Below are positions 17,824 through 27,537 of a stretch of DNA of 43,049 nucleotides, in pieces (the stretch's first letter is position 1; every line of letters begins with the position of its first letter). Where the stretch lies: NCBI GenBank assembly GCA_905221605.1, contig CAJNDS010000593.1:65001-108049 (forward strand). Direction: 5' to 3'. The stretch comes from Symbiodinium natans (Eukaryota; Sar; Dinophyceae; Suessiales; Symbiodiniaceae). The notes under the pieces were generated by a model. It saw only the letters and a list, made by a program, of their open reading frames with translations. It did not search any database and was not told the DNA's origin. Position numbers and translations under genes: made by a program.

Positions 17824-18140
17824 AAAGGGAAGGGAGAAGGTGTCAACAGGATGCAAAGAAACAAGGAGCTTCGGCAAGAAGCAGAGAAGGCGATGGTGCA
17901 CTGGCTTAAACCTGATACTCGCGTGATGGGCTTGGAGGTTGTGTGGCGGGAGAATGCGATTCGCGGCCTGGTCCTCCTCATAAGTCTGCCAAGAGCTTCT
18001 CCGAGGACGCCGTCCTCCGCTCTATGCTTTGCCTGACTACCCCAATGCCTGGCCAAGACAGCCAAACTTGCAGCTCCAATTCGCATAGGTCCACCAAAGC
18101 CTCAAGGCAGCCAATGAGATGTCTCAAACAGCCTTTGCAG
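17824..18140. other. Unique sequence, no supportable gene
   Basis: Open on both strands for 60-100 codons without a domain or good splice signals. Confidence 0.4.
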
Positions 18141-18700
18141 CCCTAAGCCCTAACACCTACAAGTCCTCAACCCTCCAAACTCTACGCTGCCCCTTGCCCC
18201 AGCCCTGTCAAGCCAACCGGAACCCTGAAACGCCCTAAGCTCTTAACCCTAGACCTTAAAAACCTAAGCTATATTCACCCTAAAGCCCTAAAACCCTGTC
18301 AGCTCTCCAGCCCTTATTCAACCCTACTTGGGTCGTTCTAAGTAGGGTTAGAAGTCCCCGAAGAGAAGTCAAAAGTACAATTTACCATACTTGCGACCCT
18401 ACGTCGAACTACGCATGAACCTCCAAGCATAAGTTCTAAAGCCCTTGTACCCTAAAACTTGAGCCCTGAACCCTAAACCCTGAACACTGAACCCTAAACC
18501 CTAAACCCTAAACCCTATGACCCTAACCCCAAACCCTCAACCCTATGCCTTAACCTATACGCTCTGAACCCTAAACCCTATGACCCTAAACCCCAAACCC
18601 TCAACCCTATAACCTTAGAACCAAAAACCCGAAACCCCTAAACCCCTAAACCCTAAACCCTAAACCCTAACCCCTAAACCCTCAACCCTACAGCCCCTCA
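18140..18700 (+). repeat. Long degenerate CCCTAAA field
   Basis: Diffuse units at 18140-18300, a family B remnant at 18325-18427, then a dense array 18440-18700 with many CCCTATGA and CCCTCAA variants. Confidence 0.88.
18325..18427. mobile_element. Foldback element, family B copy 2 (truncated left arm)
   Basis: Interior 'aagtagggttagaagtcccc', right arm 'ctacgcatgaacctccaag'. The outer part of the left arm is shortened to 'acttgggtcgttct'. Confidence 0.6.
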
Positions 18701-18705
18701 GAGCC

Positions 18706-18775
18706 CGGGCGGCTCGAGGATCTGAACCAGATCCGAGCTGTCGGGGCTGCCGCTGCGGCGCCGGGAGCCTGGCTA
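18706..18775. other. Exon-like segment between convergent arrays
   Basis: GC-rich, bracketed by CCCTAAA (left) and TTTAGGG (right). Plus reads 'RLEDLNQIRAVGAAAAAPGA'; minus is also open. Strand undecided. Confidence 0.3.
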
Positions 18776-18779
18776 AGGG

Positions 18780-19100
18780 GGTTTAGGGTTTAGGGTTCAG
18801 GGTTTAGGGTTTAGGGGTTTGGGAGGGTTTTTTGGGGTTTAGGGTTTAAGGGTTTAGGGGTTGAGGGTTTCGGGGGATTATGGGTTTAGGGGTTGAGGGT
18901 TTCGAGGGTTTCGGGGGGTTCGGGCGTTTAGGGTTTAGGAGTTTCGGGGGTTGGGGTTTAAGGTTTAGGGGTTCGGGGGTTTAGGGTTTTTTGGGGGTTT
19001 AGGGTTTCGGGGGTTCAGGAATGAGGGGTTGAGGGGTTTAGGGAGGCTAGTGGCTCAGGGTTTGGGGGTTTTTGGGGTTTAGGGGTTTAAGGTTTATAGG
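18780..19100 (+). repeat. Degenerate TTTAGGG field
   Basis: TTTAGGG mixed with TTTCGGGG, TTGAGGG and TTTGGGG units. Confidence 0.85.
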
Positions 19101-19135
19101 GGTCAAGGTCGGAGCCAACACAAGCAAGCGAGTTC

Positions 19136-19177
19136 CCTATCTCCGTCTCCTTCTGTCTCCCTCGGTCTCTCTCTCCC

Positions 19178-19231
<54 letters not shown>

Positions 19232-19275
19232 CCCTCTCTCTCTCTCTCTCTCTCTTTCTCCCCTCTCTCTCTCTC

Positions 19276-19308
<33 letters not shown>

Positions 19309-19706
19309 GTCCTCTCTCTCTTCTCTCTCGCGTCTCCTCTCGCTCTCTCTCTCTCTCTCTCGCTCATCTCCGCTCTTCTCTCTCACCTCTCTCTCCTCTC
19401 TCTCTCTCTCTCTCCTGGGGGGTTCCCCCCCCCCCCCCCCTCTCTCCCTCTCTCCTCCTCTCATCTCTCTCCTCTCCTCTCTCCTTCTCCCTCGCTCCCC
19501 CTCTCTCTCTCTCTCCTCGCTCTCGCTCTCGCTCTCGCTCNNNNNNNNNNNNNNNNNNNNNNNNNNNNNNNNNNNNNNNNNNNNNNNNNNNNNNNNNNNN
19601 NNNNNNNNNNNNNNNNNNNNNNNNNNNNNNNNNNNNNNNNCTCTCCTCTCTCTCCTCTCTCTCCTCTCTCCCCTCTCTCTCCTCTCTCCTCTCCCCTCTC
19701 CTCTTG
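19136..19706 (+). repeat. CT microsatellite containing an N gap
   Basis: (CT)n with TCTG, CTCC and CGCT variants; 19541-19640 is 100 N, so the true length is unknown. Ser/Leu- and Arg/Glu-rich frames across it are artefacts. Confidence 0.95.
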
Positions 19707-20110
19707 TATATAGATCCTCTAATTCATTTGGTAGAAATATGTCACGAGGTAAGAATGCATAATAATATTGAATTCGTCCATCTCTCGAATTTATCTTCAT
19801 TCGGAATCATGTGATGGATATAGAGAACCATGATGGGGTTGAGGGTTTATTGGGGTTGAGGGGTTTAGGGTTATAGGGGCTTATGGGGGTTTCTAGGGGT
19901 GTGGGGGTTTACCGGGGTTTAGGGGTTTACAGTGTTTGGGGGTTCTAGGGGTTCAGGCCGTGGGGTGGCTACAGAACTCCGGGCTGTAAGGGTTTCAGGA
20001 TTTCTTTAGTCTTAGTTTAGTTTTAGGACTTTATGGTTTCAGGGTTGAGGTTTTTTAAAAGGGATTTCAGGGTTTTGGGGTTTCGATTCTCACTCTCGCT
20101 CGAGGCTTCT
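19707..20110. other. AT-rich piece then degenerate TTTAGGG-like field
   Basis: 19707-19835 is AT-rich unique sequence; 19840-20090 is GGGTTTA/GGGGTTCA-type decayed repeat. No gene. Confidence 0.6.
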
Positions 20111-20114
20111 TGCC

Positions 20115-20427
20115 TCAGCTTAAGATCCGCCTAGACCCTAGAACCTGTTGAAGTTCAAGTTCGAGGTGTAAAACCCGCTCTTTGAGGCTGCATATCAACA
20201 TCTTGTCCTGCTGTCGGGCATGAGCTTGTCGCAACCGCCGGACTTTTCTCAACTCACGGTTCCATGAGCTCTCCGTAACCTGCATGGCTTGGGCCATCTG
20301 CGCGATCTCTGTGCATGGGAAGCCTACACTCTGACCGCCGGGATGCCTTGAGCATACGGCAGCCCGAAAGTGCAAGTTGAGAGATTGCTGCTGATTGGTG
20401 CTTGAAACAAAGAGGCGCTGCAAAACA
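20115..20427 (-). pseudogene. Duplicated 5' fragment of the 20498-21301 ORF
   Basis: 20142-20427 copies 21020-21305 (286 bases, offset 878) with a single visible mismatch, encoding the same first ~93 residues ('MQRLFVSSTNQQQSLNLHFR...'). After 'LELELQQV' the copy diverges and stops after 'LGSRRILS'. It lacks the rest of the protein, so it is a truncated copy. The break falls at CAACAGGTT, which could also be an exon-donor boundary. Confidence 0.75.
20142..20427 (+). repeat. Direct repeat, left copy (286 bases)
   Basis: Partner at 21020-21305, about 878 bases apart and nearly identical, so the duplication is recent or kept homogeneous. Confidence 0.9.
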
Positions 20428-20497
20428 CCCCCCGTTTCGCAGACCGCAGGGCGAGGCCTGCGAAATCACTTGCAGTGCATCATCAGCTCTCGCCGCC

Positions 20498-21301
20498 CTA
20501 GCCACCAGCGCTGGCGCTGGCCTCAGATCTTTCCATCGAAAGGCCTTCTTGTTCCTCACTATCACTATCGGATCCTATGTAGAACTCGCCGTGCTGTCTT
20601 GCGCTACCGTCCCATCCGTCTCCATACATGTTGTAGTAAAAGCTCTCGAGGAATGGAGATGATGCTTCCGTCAGTGACATCGCGGCTTCCTTCCATGTCC
20701 ACAGGTTATCACGCAGAGGTTGCACCAGGTACGTCTGACCATGTCGGCGGACATCCTGCGTCACAGTCTGAACCCCAGAGCTCCGTACCGAAGGTGCTTC
20801 GGCTTGCTTTCGCTTCAGAACGGCTGACTCTTGTGATGCAGGTGTACCTCGGCAAGCGACTGATTCCGGAGCGATTGCTTGCGTATGTTCATAATCCATC
20901 ATCTGGAGTGTCCTCCTGCCTCCCCCCGGCACACCTCGTTCTCGTCCAACATTCAATCTCACGCTGTCTATGTCGCCATTGCCCACCACCCCTGTCTCAG
21001 CGTGAGCCACAAGGCTCTTAACCTGTTGAAGTTCAAGTTCGAGGTGCAAAACCCGCTCTTTGAGGCTGCATATCAACATCTTGTCCTGCTGTCGGGCATG
21101 AGCTTGTCGCAACCGCCGGACTTTTCTCAACTCACGGTTCCATGAGCTCTCCGTAACCTGCATGGCTTGGGCCATCTGCGCGATCTCTGTGCATGGGAAG
21201 CCTACACTCTGACCGCCGGGATGCCTTGAGCATACGGCAGCCCGAAAGTGCAAGTTGAGAGATTGCTGCTGATTGGTGCTTGAAACAAAGAGGCGCTGCA
21301 A
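20498..21301 (-). CDS. Hypothetical coiled-coil protein, 267 codons
   Basis: The ORF starts at 'MQRLFVSSTNQQQSLNLHFR'. Residues about 50-95 ('ELRKVRRLRQAHARQQDKML', then 'ICSLKERVLHLELELQQV') look like a short coiled coil. The middle is basic and Ser/Thr-rich; a hydrophobic-aromatic stretch follows ('SPFLESFYYNMYGDGWDGSA'), then an acidic tail 'GSDSDSEEQEG'. No domain recognised; a retroelement ORF1 is possible but unsupported. No telomere-like repeat interrupts it. The nearly identical partial copy downstream and the lack of frame breaks suggest it is or was recently functional. Confidence 0.55.
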   Translation of the reverse strand: MQRLFVSSTNQQQSLNLHFRAAVCSRHPGGQSVGFPCTEIAQMAQAMQVTESSWNRELRKVRRLRQAHARQQDKMLICSLKERVLHLELELQQVKSLVAHAETGVVGNGDIDSVRLNVGRERGVPGGGRRTLQMMDYEHTQAIAPESVACRGTPASQESAVLKRKQAEAPSVRSSGVQTVTQDVRRHGQTYLVQPLRDNLWTWKEAAMSLTEASSPFLESFYYNMYGDGWDGSARQHGEFYIGSDSDSEEQEGLSMERSEASASAGG

Positions 21302-21305
21302 AACA
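21020..21305 (+). repeat. Direct repeat, right copy (286 bases)
   Basis: Contains the start and first third of the 267-codon ORF; see the left copy. Confidence 0.9.
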
Positions 21306-21409
21306 GAACCTTATGCCTAAATGCTCTCAAAACCTGAAACCCTCGGCCCTTTTGCTGAATCCAGACTCAGCTGGGACCAAGACCCTCGGCCCTAAACGCC
21401 ATATGCCCG

Positions 21410-21830
21410 AAATAAACCCTCCCTAAACCCTGACCCCTAAAACCCTATAAACCCTAAACCCTAAAGCCCTATAAGCCCTATAAGCCCTAGAAGCCCTATA
21501 AGCCCTATAAGACCTACAAACCCTATAAACCCTAAACCCCAAAGCCCTATATGAGCCAGCATAGCCGCACCCCCCCACCGTCCTCCGCCCCCCTCCTTCC
21601 CGGGGGGGGGCGGTCGATTACGCGGAACGCGGGCACATGTAAACCCTCAAACCTGTTTGAGCAACGGACTTTGAGACTGCCGGCACACATGTAACTCCTC
21701 AAACCTGAACCCTAAAGCCTATAAACCCTCCCTAAACCCTAAACCCCCTAAACCCCCTAAACCCCTTAAACCCCCTAAACCCCCTAAACCCCCTAAACCC
21801 CCTAAACCCTATTAACCCCAAAGCCCCATA
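21410..21830 (+). repeat. CCCTAAA-like field with CCCTATAAG and CCCCCTAAA variants
   Basis: 21410-21550 consists mostly of 'agccctataagccctataa' units; 21650-21830 is CCCCCTAAA. A G/C-run spacer (21565-21615) separates them. Confidence 0.88.
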
Positions 21831-21840
21831 CACCCTGCAC

Positions 21841-21902
21841 CTGCTTCGAGGCCTCCGCGGCGCAAAGCTCTCAAGAGCTCCTTCAAGTCCTGGGAGCTCT
21901 TG
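21841..21902 (-). CDS. Exon of an unrecognised helical protein
   Basis: Between acceptor CCAG (21903-21906) and donor GCAG|GTGCAGGG (GT at 21839-21840) minus reads 'KSSQDLKELLRALRRGGLEA'. The pattern matches that of 'DWQELRKCLQSLGLLGMGSA' at 29.6 kb, so the two may be related. Convergent arrays bracket it (21830 and 21915). Confidence 0.5.
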
Positions 21903-21914
21903 CTGGTTCCAGGC

Positions 21915-22020
21915 GTTTAAGGTTTAGGGTTTGGGGTTCGGGGTTTGGGGTTTAGGGTTTAGGATTTAGGGTTCAAGGTTCCTTGGATTCAACGATAGGG
22001 TGGTTTGGGGTTTAGGGGTT
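21915..22020 (+). repeat. TTTAGGG array, partly TTTGGGG
   Basis: Mixed perfect and variant units. Confidence 0.88.
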
Positions 22021-22281
22021 GGTGGGGGTTGAAGAGGCTTCCCCCCGGTTGCGCGGCGGCTTCTGGTGTTTGTAGGTTCCGGGCCGGCCTCGTGTTCGGA
22101 GAGTTTGGGGATTAGGGCAAGGGGTTCCGGGGCCGAGGGATTCTTGACAAGCGGCTGTGGGATTGGAAGCTGGGCGTTCAAGCTCATTGAGTTCGCTTCT
22201 AGGCCGCTTGGTGGGCATGCCAACACAGACAGATTGGGTGGTGCGCCCTCTTTGGGAAACTTCTCGAAAAAAAAGCCAGGA
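22021..22281. other. G-rich unique sequence, no gene recognised
   Basis: Open on plus as 'LTSGCGIGSWAFKLIEFASR', with no domain. Nothing firm. Confidence 0.35.
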
Positions 22282-22340
22282 GCTGCTCAGCCCGTGGCCA
22301 CGAAGCCATTAAGGTCCAGGTCCATCCTGAGGCACAGCCG
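22282..22340 (-). CDS. EF-hand exon (short)
   Basis: Minus reads 'RLCLRMDLDLNGFVATG'; the loop D-L-D-L-N-G-F-V-A-T has acidic or Asn residues at 1, 3 and 5 and Gly at 6, as in calcium-binding EF-hands. The exon probably stops inside the loop, at a GC donor (ACGG|GCTGAG). Sense CCCTAAA precedes the CTCAG acceptor. Confidence 0.45.
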
Positions 22341-22349
22341 ACACATTGT

Positions 22350-22380
22350 AGGGTTTAGGGTTTCGGGGTTTAGGGTTTAG
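22350..22380 (+). repeat. Short TTTAGGG array
   Basis: Four units, one TTTCGGG. Confidence 0.85.
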
Positions 22381-22479
22381 CAGCTGCCGTCAGCGCGCAG
22401 CTTCTCAGGTTTTTGCAACATGCGGCTAATGAGAAGAGCACCTTCAACTTTGCAACCCGAGTCTTGTTGTAAGATACTG

Positions 22480-22592
22480 TAGGAGCCTTAATAACTAGAA
22501 CAGGGTTTTGGGGTTATTGTACTATAAACGTAAAGGGACCATGAGGGGACATTATTAGTAATTATGCCGACCCTTTTATTATTCTCTTTACC
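22480..22592. mobile_element. Family E element, copy 2
   Basis: 'agaacagggttttggggtta ... gtaattatgccgacccttt' aligns with 8131-8230. No clear flanking duplication. Confidence 0.55.
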
Positions 22593-23280
22593 ATGGACCG
22601 CGCAATGCTGAAAGCCCAAGCCAAGGCCATACAGCCCACCCAGCACCCCCGCCGAGTATCAGATCCATCAAGTCACGCAAGTCTCTGGGAGATGCTGCAT
22701 GACCCGCAAAGGACACGGCCTCGCCTGGGCTTTCAGCGGTTCTCCTTCGAAACTTGTCAAGTTGTGTGGTGCGCTGATGTTGGCCAGCTTATTTGGCTGA
22801 CGCATCAAACCATTCCCTCAATCATTTTGGCCCTATGTCATTGGTTTTGGCCGATTGGAGAAAAGAGTAACATGCCAGGACTGTGAGGTGTTTATTGAAT
22901 CCGGCAACTGCTTGTGCACCCAGGCTTCAGGGGTTGCATGGCCCTCATGAAACCAAGCCATCAGCTCATTAGACCAATCCTTTTGGCCCTGAGAACGCGT
23001 TGACTTCGGGCTGTATGATGTGGCTATCCCATTGACCCAATCAGTTTGCACTTGCGATTGGGTTAGCCCACACGGCTTTGGGCCAATCATTGTAGCATTG
23101 GCCCGCGAACACATGAACATGCAGGCGAGGTTGGATAACCGACTCAGGGGGGATCGGCATCTTAGTTTTAAGGCTTACAGGGTTTCAGGCCCGGCAAAGC
23201 CTGATAAACGAGGGAGGTTTCTTGCCACCCGCCAAAACCGCCAGGGGGGACGACCGTCACGCCAGCAAAGGGACCGAGAC
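22593..23280. other. Unique sequence with repeated CCAAT/ATTGG-type phrases
   Basis: Phrases such as 'ccaatccttttggccc', 'cattggttttggccgattgg' and 'ccaatcattgtagcattggcc' recur in both orientations over 22815-23105. A plus frame of 97 codons starts at 22593 ('MDRAMLKAQAKAIQPTQHPR') without a domain. Function unknown. Confidence 0.35.
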
Positions 23281-23284
23281 CGTA

Positions 23285-23370
23285 AACCATAGACCTCAAA
23301 CCCTAAACCCTAACACCTAAACCCTAAACCCCAAACCCTAAACCCTAAACCCTAACCCCAAACCCGAAAC
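23285..23370 (+). repeat. CCCTAAA array
   Basis: About eleven units, some CCCCAAA and CCCGAAA; its end is the donor of the next exon. Confidence 0.9.
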
Positions 23371-23421
23371 CATTTTCACCAGCATGGACATGACACACCA
23401 GACGTCGCCACCCGAGGCGGG
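23371..23421 (-). CDS. Small exon, possibly protein-kinase subdomain IX
   Basis: Between acceptor TTCCAG (23422-23427) and donor ATG|GTTTCGGG (GT at 23369-23370) minus reads 'PASGGDVWCVMSMLVKM'. 'DVW' followed by a hydrophobic helix resembles the conserved D-x-W of eukaryotic kinases, but 17 residues are too few for certainty. The donor is the first unit of the array. Confidence 0.3.
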
Positions 23422-23460
23422 CTGGAAAATCCCCCCTCACAACGCAAAAGGGTTGAGGAA

Positions 23461-23560
23461 GTTTAGGGTTTAGGGTTTAGGGTTTAGGGTTTAGGGTTTA
23501 GGGTTCAGGGTTTAGGGTTTAGGCTGCAGGGTTTTAGGAAGTTTGGGGGCTTAGGGGGTG
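23461..23560 (+). repeat. TTTAGGG array, decaying to the right
   Basis: Eight perfect units, then variants. Confidence 0.93.
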
Positions 23561-23566
23561 CAGGAC

Positions 23567-23655
23567 CATGCCAGGGTGCCCAGCTCTGAAAGCGACCAGA
23601 AGCCGTCCCCATCCACGTCGAACTTGCGGAACCTTCGGGACGATGGACTCAGCTT
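23567..23655 (-). CDS. EF-hand exon (canonical loop)
   Basis: Minus reads 'LSPSSRRFRKFDVDGDGFWS' then 'LSELGTLAW'. The loop D-V-D-G-D-G-F-W-S-L-S-E is canonical: acidic residues at 1, 3 and 5, Gly at 6, Glu at 12. This is the best calcium-binding site in the window. The donor is probably GCATG|GTCCTGC (GT at 23565-23566). Confidence 0.65.
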
Positions 23656-24083
23656 CTTTGCGCTGCTTTTGGTGGTGGTGTTGCTTTTCAAGAATAAATA
23701 AATAATTAACGAAGAAGCAAAACTAGCTCACCAAATGAAAGCTTAGGGTTCAGGGTTCACATATGCTGGTAGGATGTGTAGTAGCAATTGTAGCGTATGA
23801 CACGCAAAGCTGACTTTGCGAGTAGATGCATGCGCCTGTGCTCATCTTCGTAGAAAGAGCAGCAGGCCGAATTCACGGCGCGGTGTTCCGCACGGTGGGG
23901 CGCATTCATGACTCAATGATGCGACAATGCGAGCACGGGCTAGATGGGAGGCCCTACCATCAACTAAAGGGGGGTTTTTGGTTCATTCTTTGTTACTTTC
24001 CGGCCAGGCTCGACAAGAGCCACTACGAGCTATTACAACAGGCTTGAATCACAGGGTCCGGCGGTAGGGTCGACAGACTCGTT
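23656..24083. other. Unique sequence, no gene recognised
   Basis: A 73-codon plus frame (23826-24047) shows no domain. Nothing else seen. Confidence 0.4.
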
Positions 24084-24315
24084 TCTAAACCCTAAACCCT
24101 AAACACTAAACCCTAAACCCTAAACCCCCACATCCCTAGAAAGAAGCGACTTGGACTCCCTCAAGCACACTGATCAGGAGCCAGGTGGCAGTTCGCCGAC
24201 GCGCATCTGTGTCGCCTCACTGGCAGCTCAAAGGATGCGACAGCTCGAGATACTGGTTTTTAGGGTTTAGGGTTTAGGGTTTAGGGTTTGGGGTTTAGGG
24301 TTTAGGGTTTAGGGC
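24084..24315. repeat. Convergent arrays CCCTAAA (24084-24128) and TTTAGGG (24258-24315)
   Basis: They bracket a 129-base segment that is open on minus for about 30 codons, unidentified. Confidence 0.9.
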
Positions 24316-24562
24316 TTTTGAAGCTCCGCCTTGCAAAGCTGGACCAAGAACCCCAAGAGACACGCAACCCCCCCGAAACAGTGCAGCGTGTCAGCGGTGA
24401 CCTCCATCTTCAACACCAGCGCGCGGAGTGCTGCGGAGGAGACTTCCGGAGACCTCGCAAGCCAAGCAGTTGGGCTAAGAACCGGCTCGGGGACCTAATT
24501 GAGAGCAAACACGCCGAGCACAAAACCAACAGCAACTGCACAAGCACTTGGAGTTTCGTGAA

Positions 24563-24625
24563 TAATTCTAAGTAGAGCTATAGGTACCCCAAAACGGGTT
24601 ACAAGGATACCACGTTACAGCCCTT
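24563..24625. mobile_element. Family B remnant (interior only)
   Basis: 'ctaagtagagctataggtac' and 'cccaaaacgggttacaagga' match the interior of the family B copies at 37.0 and 40.0 kb. Confidence 0.45.
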
Positions 24626-24778
24626 CGTTCAAGCTTCAAGAACTGCGTAGGAAAGAGGACTTGAGTGCTTCTGGGCAGGATACCAGCAAAAAGAGTCAAG
24701 CCTCACTCGCATCGCTTCCTCATCCTGTCCATCGAAACCTTAGCATAGAAGATAACTATGTTTATTTTCCGTAACATG

Positions 24779-24820
24779 TACATATATATATATATATATA
24801 TGGTACCCCCCCCCCCCCCC
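24779..24820 (+). repeat. (TA)n-GGTACC-C-run
   Basis: (TA)10 followed by TGGTA and a run of about 15 C. The same composite occurs at 26735-26790 and, altered, at 31915-31988. Confidence 0.85.
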
Positions 24821-24837
24821 AAAACCCCACGTCTCAG

Positions 24838-25235
24838 GTCACCAATTCGCAGATTCGCAGACTTGTAGCCCCAACCAATCTGCGAATCTGCGAAACCTCG
24901 AGAAAACGCAGATTCGCAGATTTGTAGCCCCCAACCAATCTGCAAATCTGCGAATCTGCGTTTTTCTCGAGAAAACGCAGATTCGCAGATTTGCAGCCCC
25001 AACCAATCTGCAAATCTGCGAATCTGCATTTCCTCGAGAAAACGCAGATTCGCAGATTCGCAGATTTGTAGCCCCCAACCAATCTGCAAATCTGCGAATC
25101 TGCGTTTCCTCGAGAAAACGCAGATTCGCAGATTTGAAATCTGCGTTTTTCTCGAAAACGCAGATTCGCAGATTTGAAATCTGTGTTTTTCTCGAGAACG
25201 CAGATTCACACATTTGAAATCGCAGATTTGCCTCT
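24838..25235 (+). repeat. Satellite of CGCAGATT units
   Basis: Units of about 69, 68, 74 and 39 bases are built from CGCAGATTCGCAGATT and its inverse AATCTGCGAATCTGCG around 'tgtagcccccaacc', joined by the palindrome TTTCTCGAGAAA. Each unit can fold into a hairpin. Toward the right the central spacer is lost and units shorten to about 39 bases. Frames such as 'NLRICVFSRK' are by-products. Confidence 0.92.
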
Positions 25236-25239
25236 ATGT

Positions 25240-25799
25240 CACAGATCAAATCATCTGGTGACCTCAGAAATCTGCTATTTCAATAGGGGCCTTCGTACTT
25301 AGACTATGTAATTCGGGGAGGAGAATTAGGTCATCTAAATATTGTAAGAAATAGAGGAGCCTTCATATTCAAATAGAGGCCTTAATATTTAAATTTTTGA
25401 ATTCGGGAGGGACTTAAATGCCACTTAAACATATATATATAGATAGTTTAATAATCTACATAACCTAAATCCTGAAAAAGGGCCCCGGTCCCTTCCAGCA
25501 AGGAGAGTTAAATAATGAACAAATTTAAATCTGAGGGGGGGGCCTTCAGATTTAAATAGGGGCCTCATATGTAAATTGTGTAGTTTTTTGTTTCCCCCCA
25601 GAAGGAAGGAGCCCCCCCCCCTTCAATTTAACATATAAATTCTCCCCCCCTGAACTAAATAATGTAAATATGGAAGGGTCTTCATATTTAACTAGGGGCC
25701 TTCGTGTTGAAATATTCACCGAGTGTATGCAATTTCATGTGAAGGGGGCCCTTCATTTTTACATATTTAACTTATCTAACTCCCCGCAGAAGCAGAGAG

Positions 25800-25840
<41 letters not shown>

Positions 25841-26600
25841 CCCTCCCCCCTTTCAGGATTTAAATTATTTAACTTATTTACGTTAATGTGTTTAAAGTAT
25901 TGTCCTAAAAGGGGGGCCTGGCCCCCTCCCACCCGGGGAATTCAATCATTTAAATCTGAAGTTGCCTTCACATTTAAATAAGGATCTTCATATAAAGAAA
26001 AATAAGCTGTTTCATTCCCTCCAGAAGGGGGGGAGCTCCCCCCCTTCATTTCTTAAGAGTTAATGTATTTAAACTATTCAGACTTTTGATTATTTGATTC
26101 TCCCCCTCCTCCCCCAAAGTAAATAATTTAAATGTGGAAGGGCCTTCATGTTTACATTACTTAATTCGGGGAAGAGAATTAAAGTAAGTATGGAGGGGCC
26201 TTCATATATAAATAGAGGCCTTCATACTTAAATTATCTAATTCGGGGGACAGTATTTAATTAAATCATTTAAAAACTTACATCTTTCTAATATTTTAAAT
26301 AGTTTAACAAATCCTGATAGGGGGGGGGGGGGGGGCCTGGCCCCCTCCCGCGAAGGGGAAGTTAAAAAAAAGAAGAGAAAATTGATATCTGAAGGGGCCT
26401 TCATGTTTCAATAGGGGCTTCATATTTGAAGAATTGAAATCCCCTCAGAAGGAAAGAGCTGCCCCCCCTGCCTTTCAGGATTTAAAGTATTTAAAATCTC
26501 ATTAATTCAATTAGCTTAATTAATTTACTTAACTAATTTAGTTAATTATTTTCATTATTTTAACTATTCAATTCTCCCACCCGGTTTAAATAGATTAAAG
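25240..26600 (+). repeat. AT-rich dispersed repeat field with poly-C/poly-G
   Basis: The phrase 'aggggccttcatatttaaat' with 'taattcggggaggagaattaa' recurs near 25280, 25370, 25545, 25680, 25965, 26145, 26205 and 26395. Long C runs (25801-25836 and others) and G runs (about 26320) lie between. No gene; composition differs sharply from the flanks. Confidence 0.8.
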
Positions 26601-26930
26601 CCCCCCCCCCCTTTCATGATTTTCACAATGTAGGTATTCAAATGCATCATGTCGAAGCCTGTCATAGGAAACATCGATGCTCGCCGATCTTTTTTCTTAA
26701 ACGTGGGGTTTTGGAGGGGGGGGGGGGGGGGGTAGCATATATGGTACCCCCCCCCCCCAAAAAAAATATGTGTGTGTGTATATATATATATAACGCAATA
26801 CAATCTGTTGTATTAGAATGATACTGTATTATACTTTATATGTAGACAGATATGTACATAAATATATATATATGCATAGAATTGAGGTTGAGGACAGGTG
26901 CATGGTTTTGCTACGGCTGCGGCCCATGAG
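26600..26930. repeat. G-run, (TA)GGTACC-C-run and TG/TA microsatellite
   Basis: G19 at 26717-26734, TATATGGTACC + C-run at 26738-26758, then TG and TA dinucleotides. No gene. Confidence 0.8.
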
Positions 26931-27019
26931 GCATGAACACTCAACTTAAGCGGCGCAGCGGTACCCAGGGATGTCGGTCCTTCTTGTGCTTGGCCCGTAG
27001 TTTTCGGGCCACTTTGGCA

Positions 27020-27131
27020 CCCTAAACCCTAGGCCATAAGCCCTGAATATGGAGGGCTTAGGGTTCCGAAACCCCAAATGGTTTGGTTTAGGGTTTAGGG
27101 CGTAGGGCTTAGGGTTAAGGGTTTAGGGTTC
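27020..27131. repeat. CCCTAAA remnant and TTTAGGG array
   Basis: Short C-rich remnant at 27020-27035, G-rich array with variants at 27084-27131. Confidence 0.8.
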
Positions 27132-27189
27132 GGCCGGAGTCGACCCCAAGGCCCCCTGTTTCGCGGAGCAGAGGATGGGGAAGGGAGAA

Positions 27190-27420
27190 AAATGCCACAT
27201 ACGACAAATACATATATATATATATATATGTATATCTGTATATATGTATGTACATATAACAAACAAATAAAAATAAATAAATAAATAAATATATATATAT
27301 GAAAATAATAATAATAATAATAATAAGAATAATACAAATACATAATTTCTATTCTTATTGTTAGTATCATTAGTATCAGTATTTACTACTATTAATATTA
27401 ATATTTGTTATGCGTATAAG
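27190..27420 (+). repeat. AT-rich microsatellites
   Basis: (TA)n, (TAAA)n and (TAA)n blocks; Tyr/Ile-rich frames across it are not genes. Confidence 0.88.
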
Positions 27421-27466
27421 ATGATAGTCAGGCAAAGGGAAAAGCAGTGCTTCCAACTCCAGCTGC

Positions 27467-27537
27467 GGAACCGGTCGCCCGACGCATCGCTCGCTCGAGT
27501 TCCTGCCTCGAGGGCTTCGCAGGGCCCAAAGCGGGTT
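27467..27537 (-). CDS. Exon-like segment, product unknown
   Basis: Minus reads 'PAKPSRQELERAMRRATGSA' and on; helical, coding-like. A TTTAGGG array (plus) abuts the acceptor side. Confidence 0.3.

Noticed and set aside
19072-19800. ORFs of 213 (plus) and 237 (minus) codons, Ser/Leu- and Arg/Glu-rich
   Set aside because: They are translations of the CT microsatellite and cross the 100-base N gap.
22593-22886. 97-codon plus ORF beginning MDRAMLKAQAK
   Set aside because: The second half translates the repeated ATTGG/TTTTGGCC phrases; no domain or splice evidence.
24703-25249. ORFs of 136-168 codons on minus with repeated 'NLRICVFSRK'
   Set aside because: Translation of the CGCAGATT satellite; repeats in all frames.
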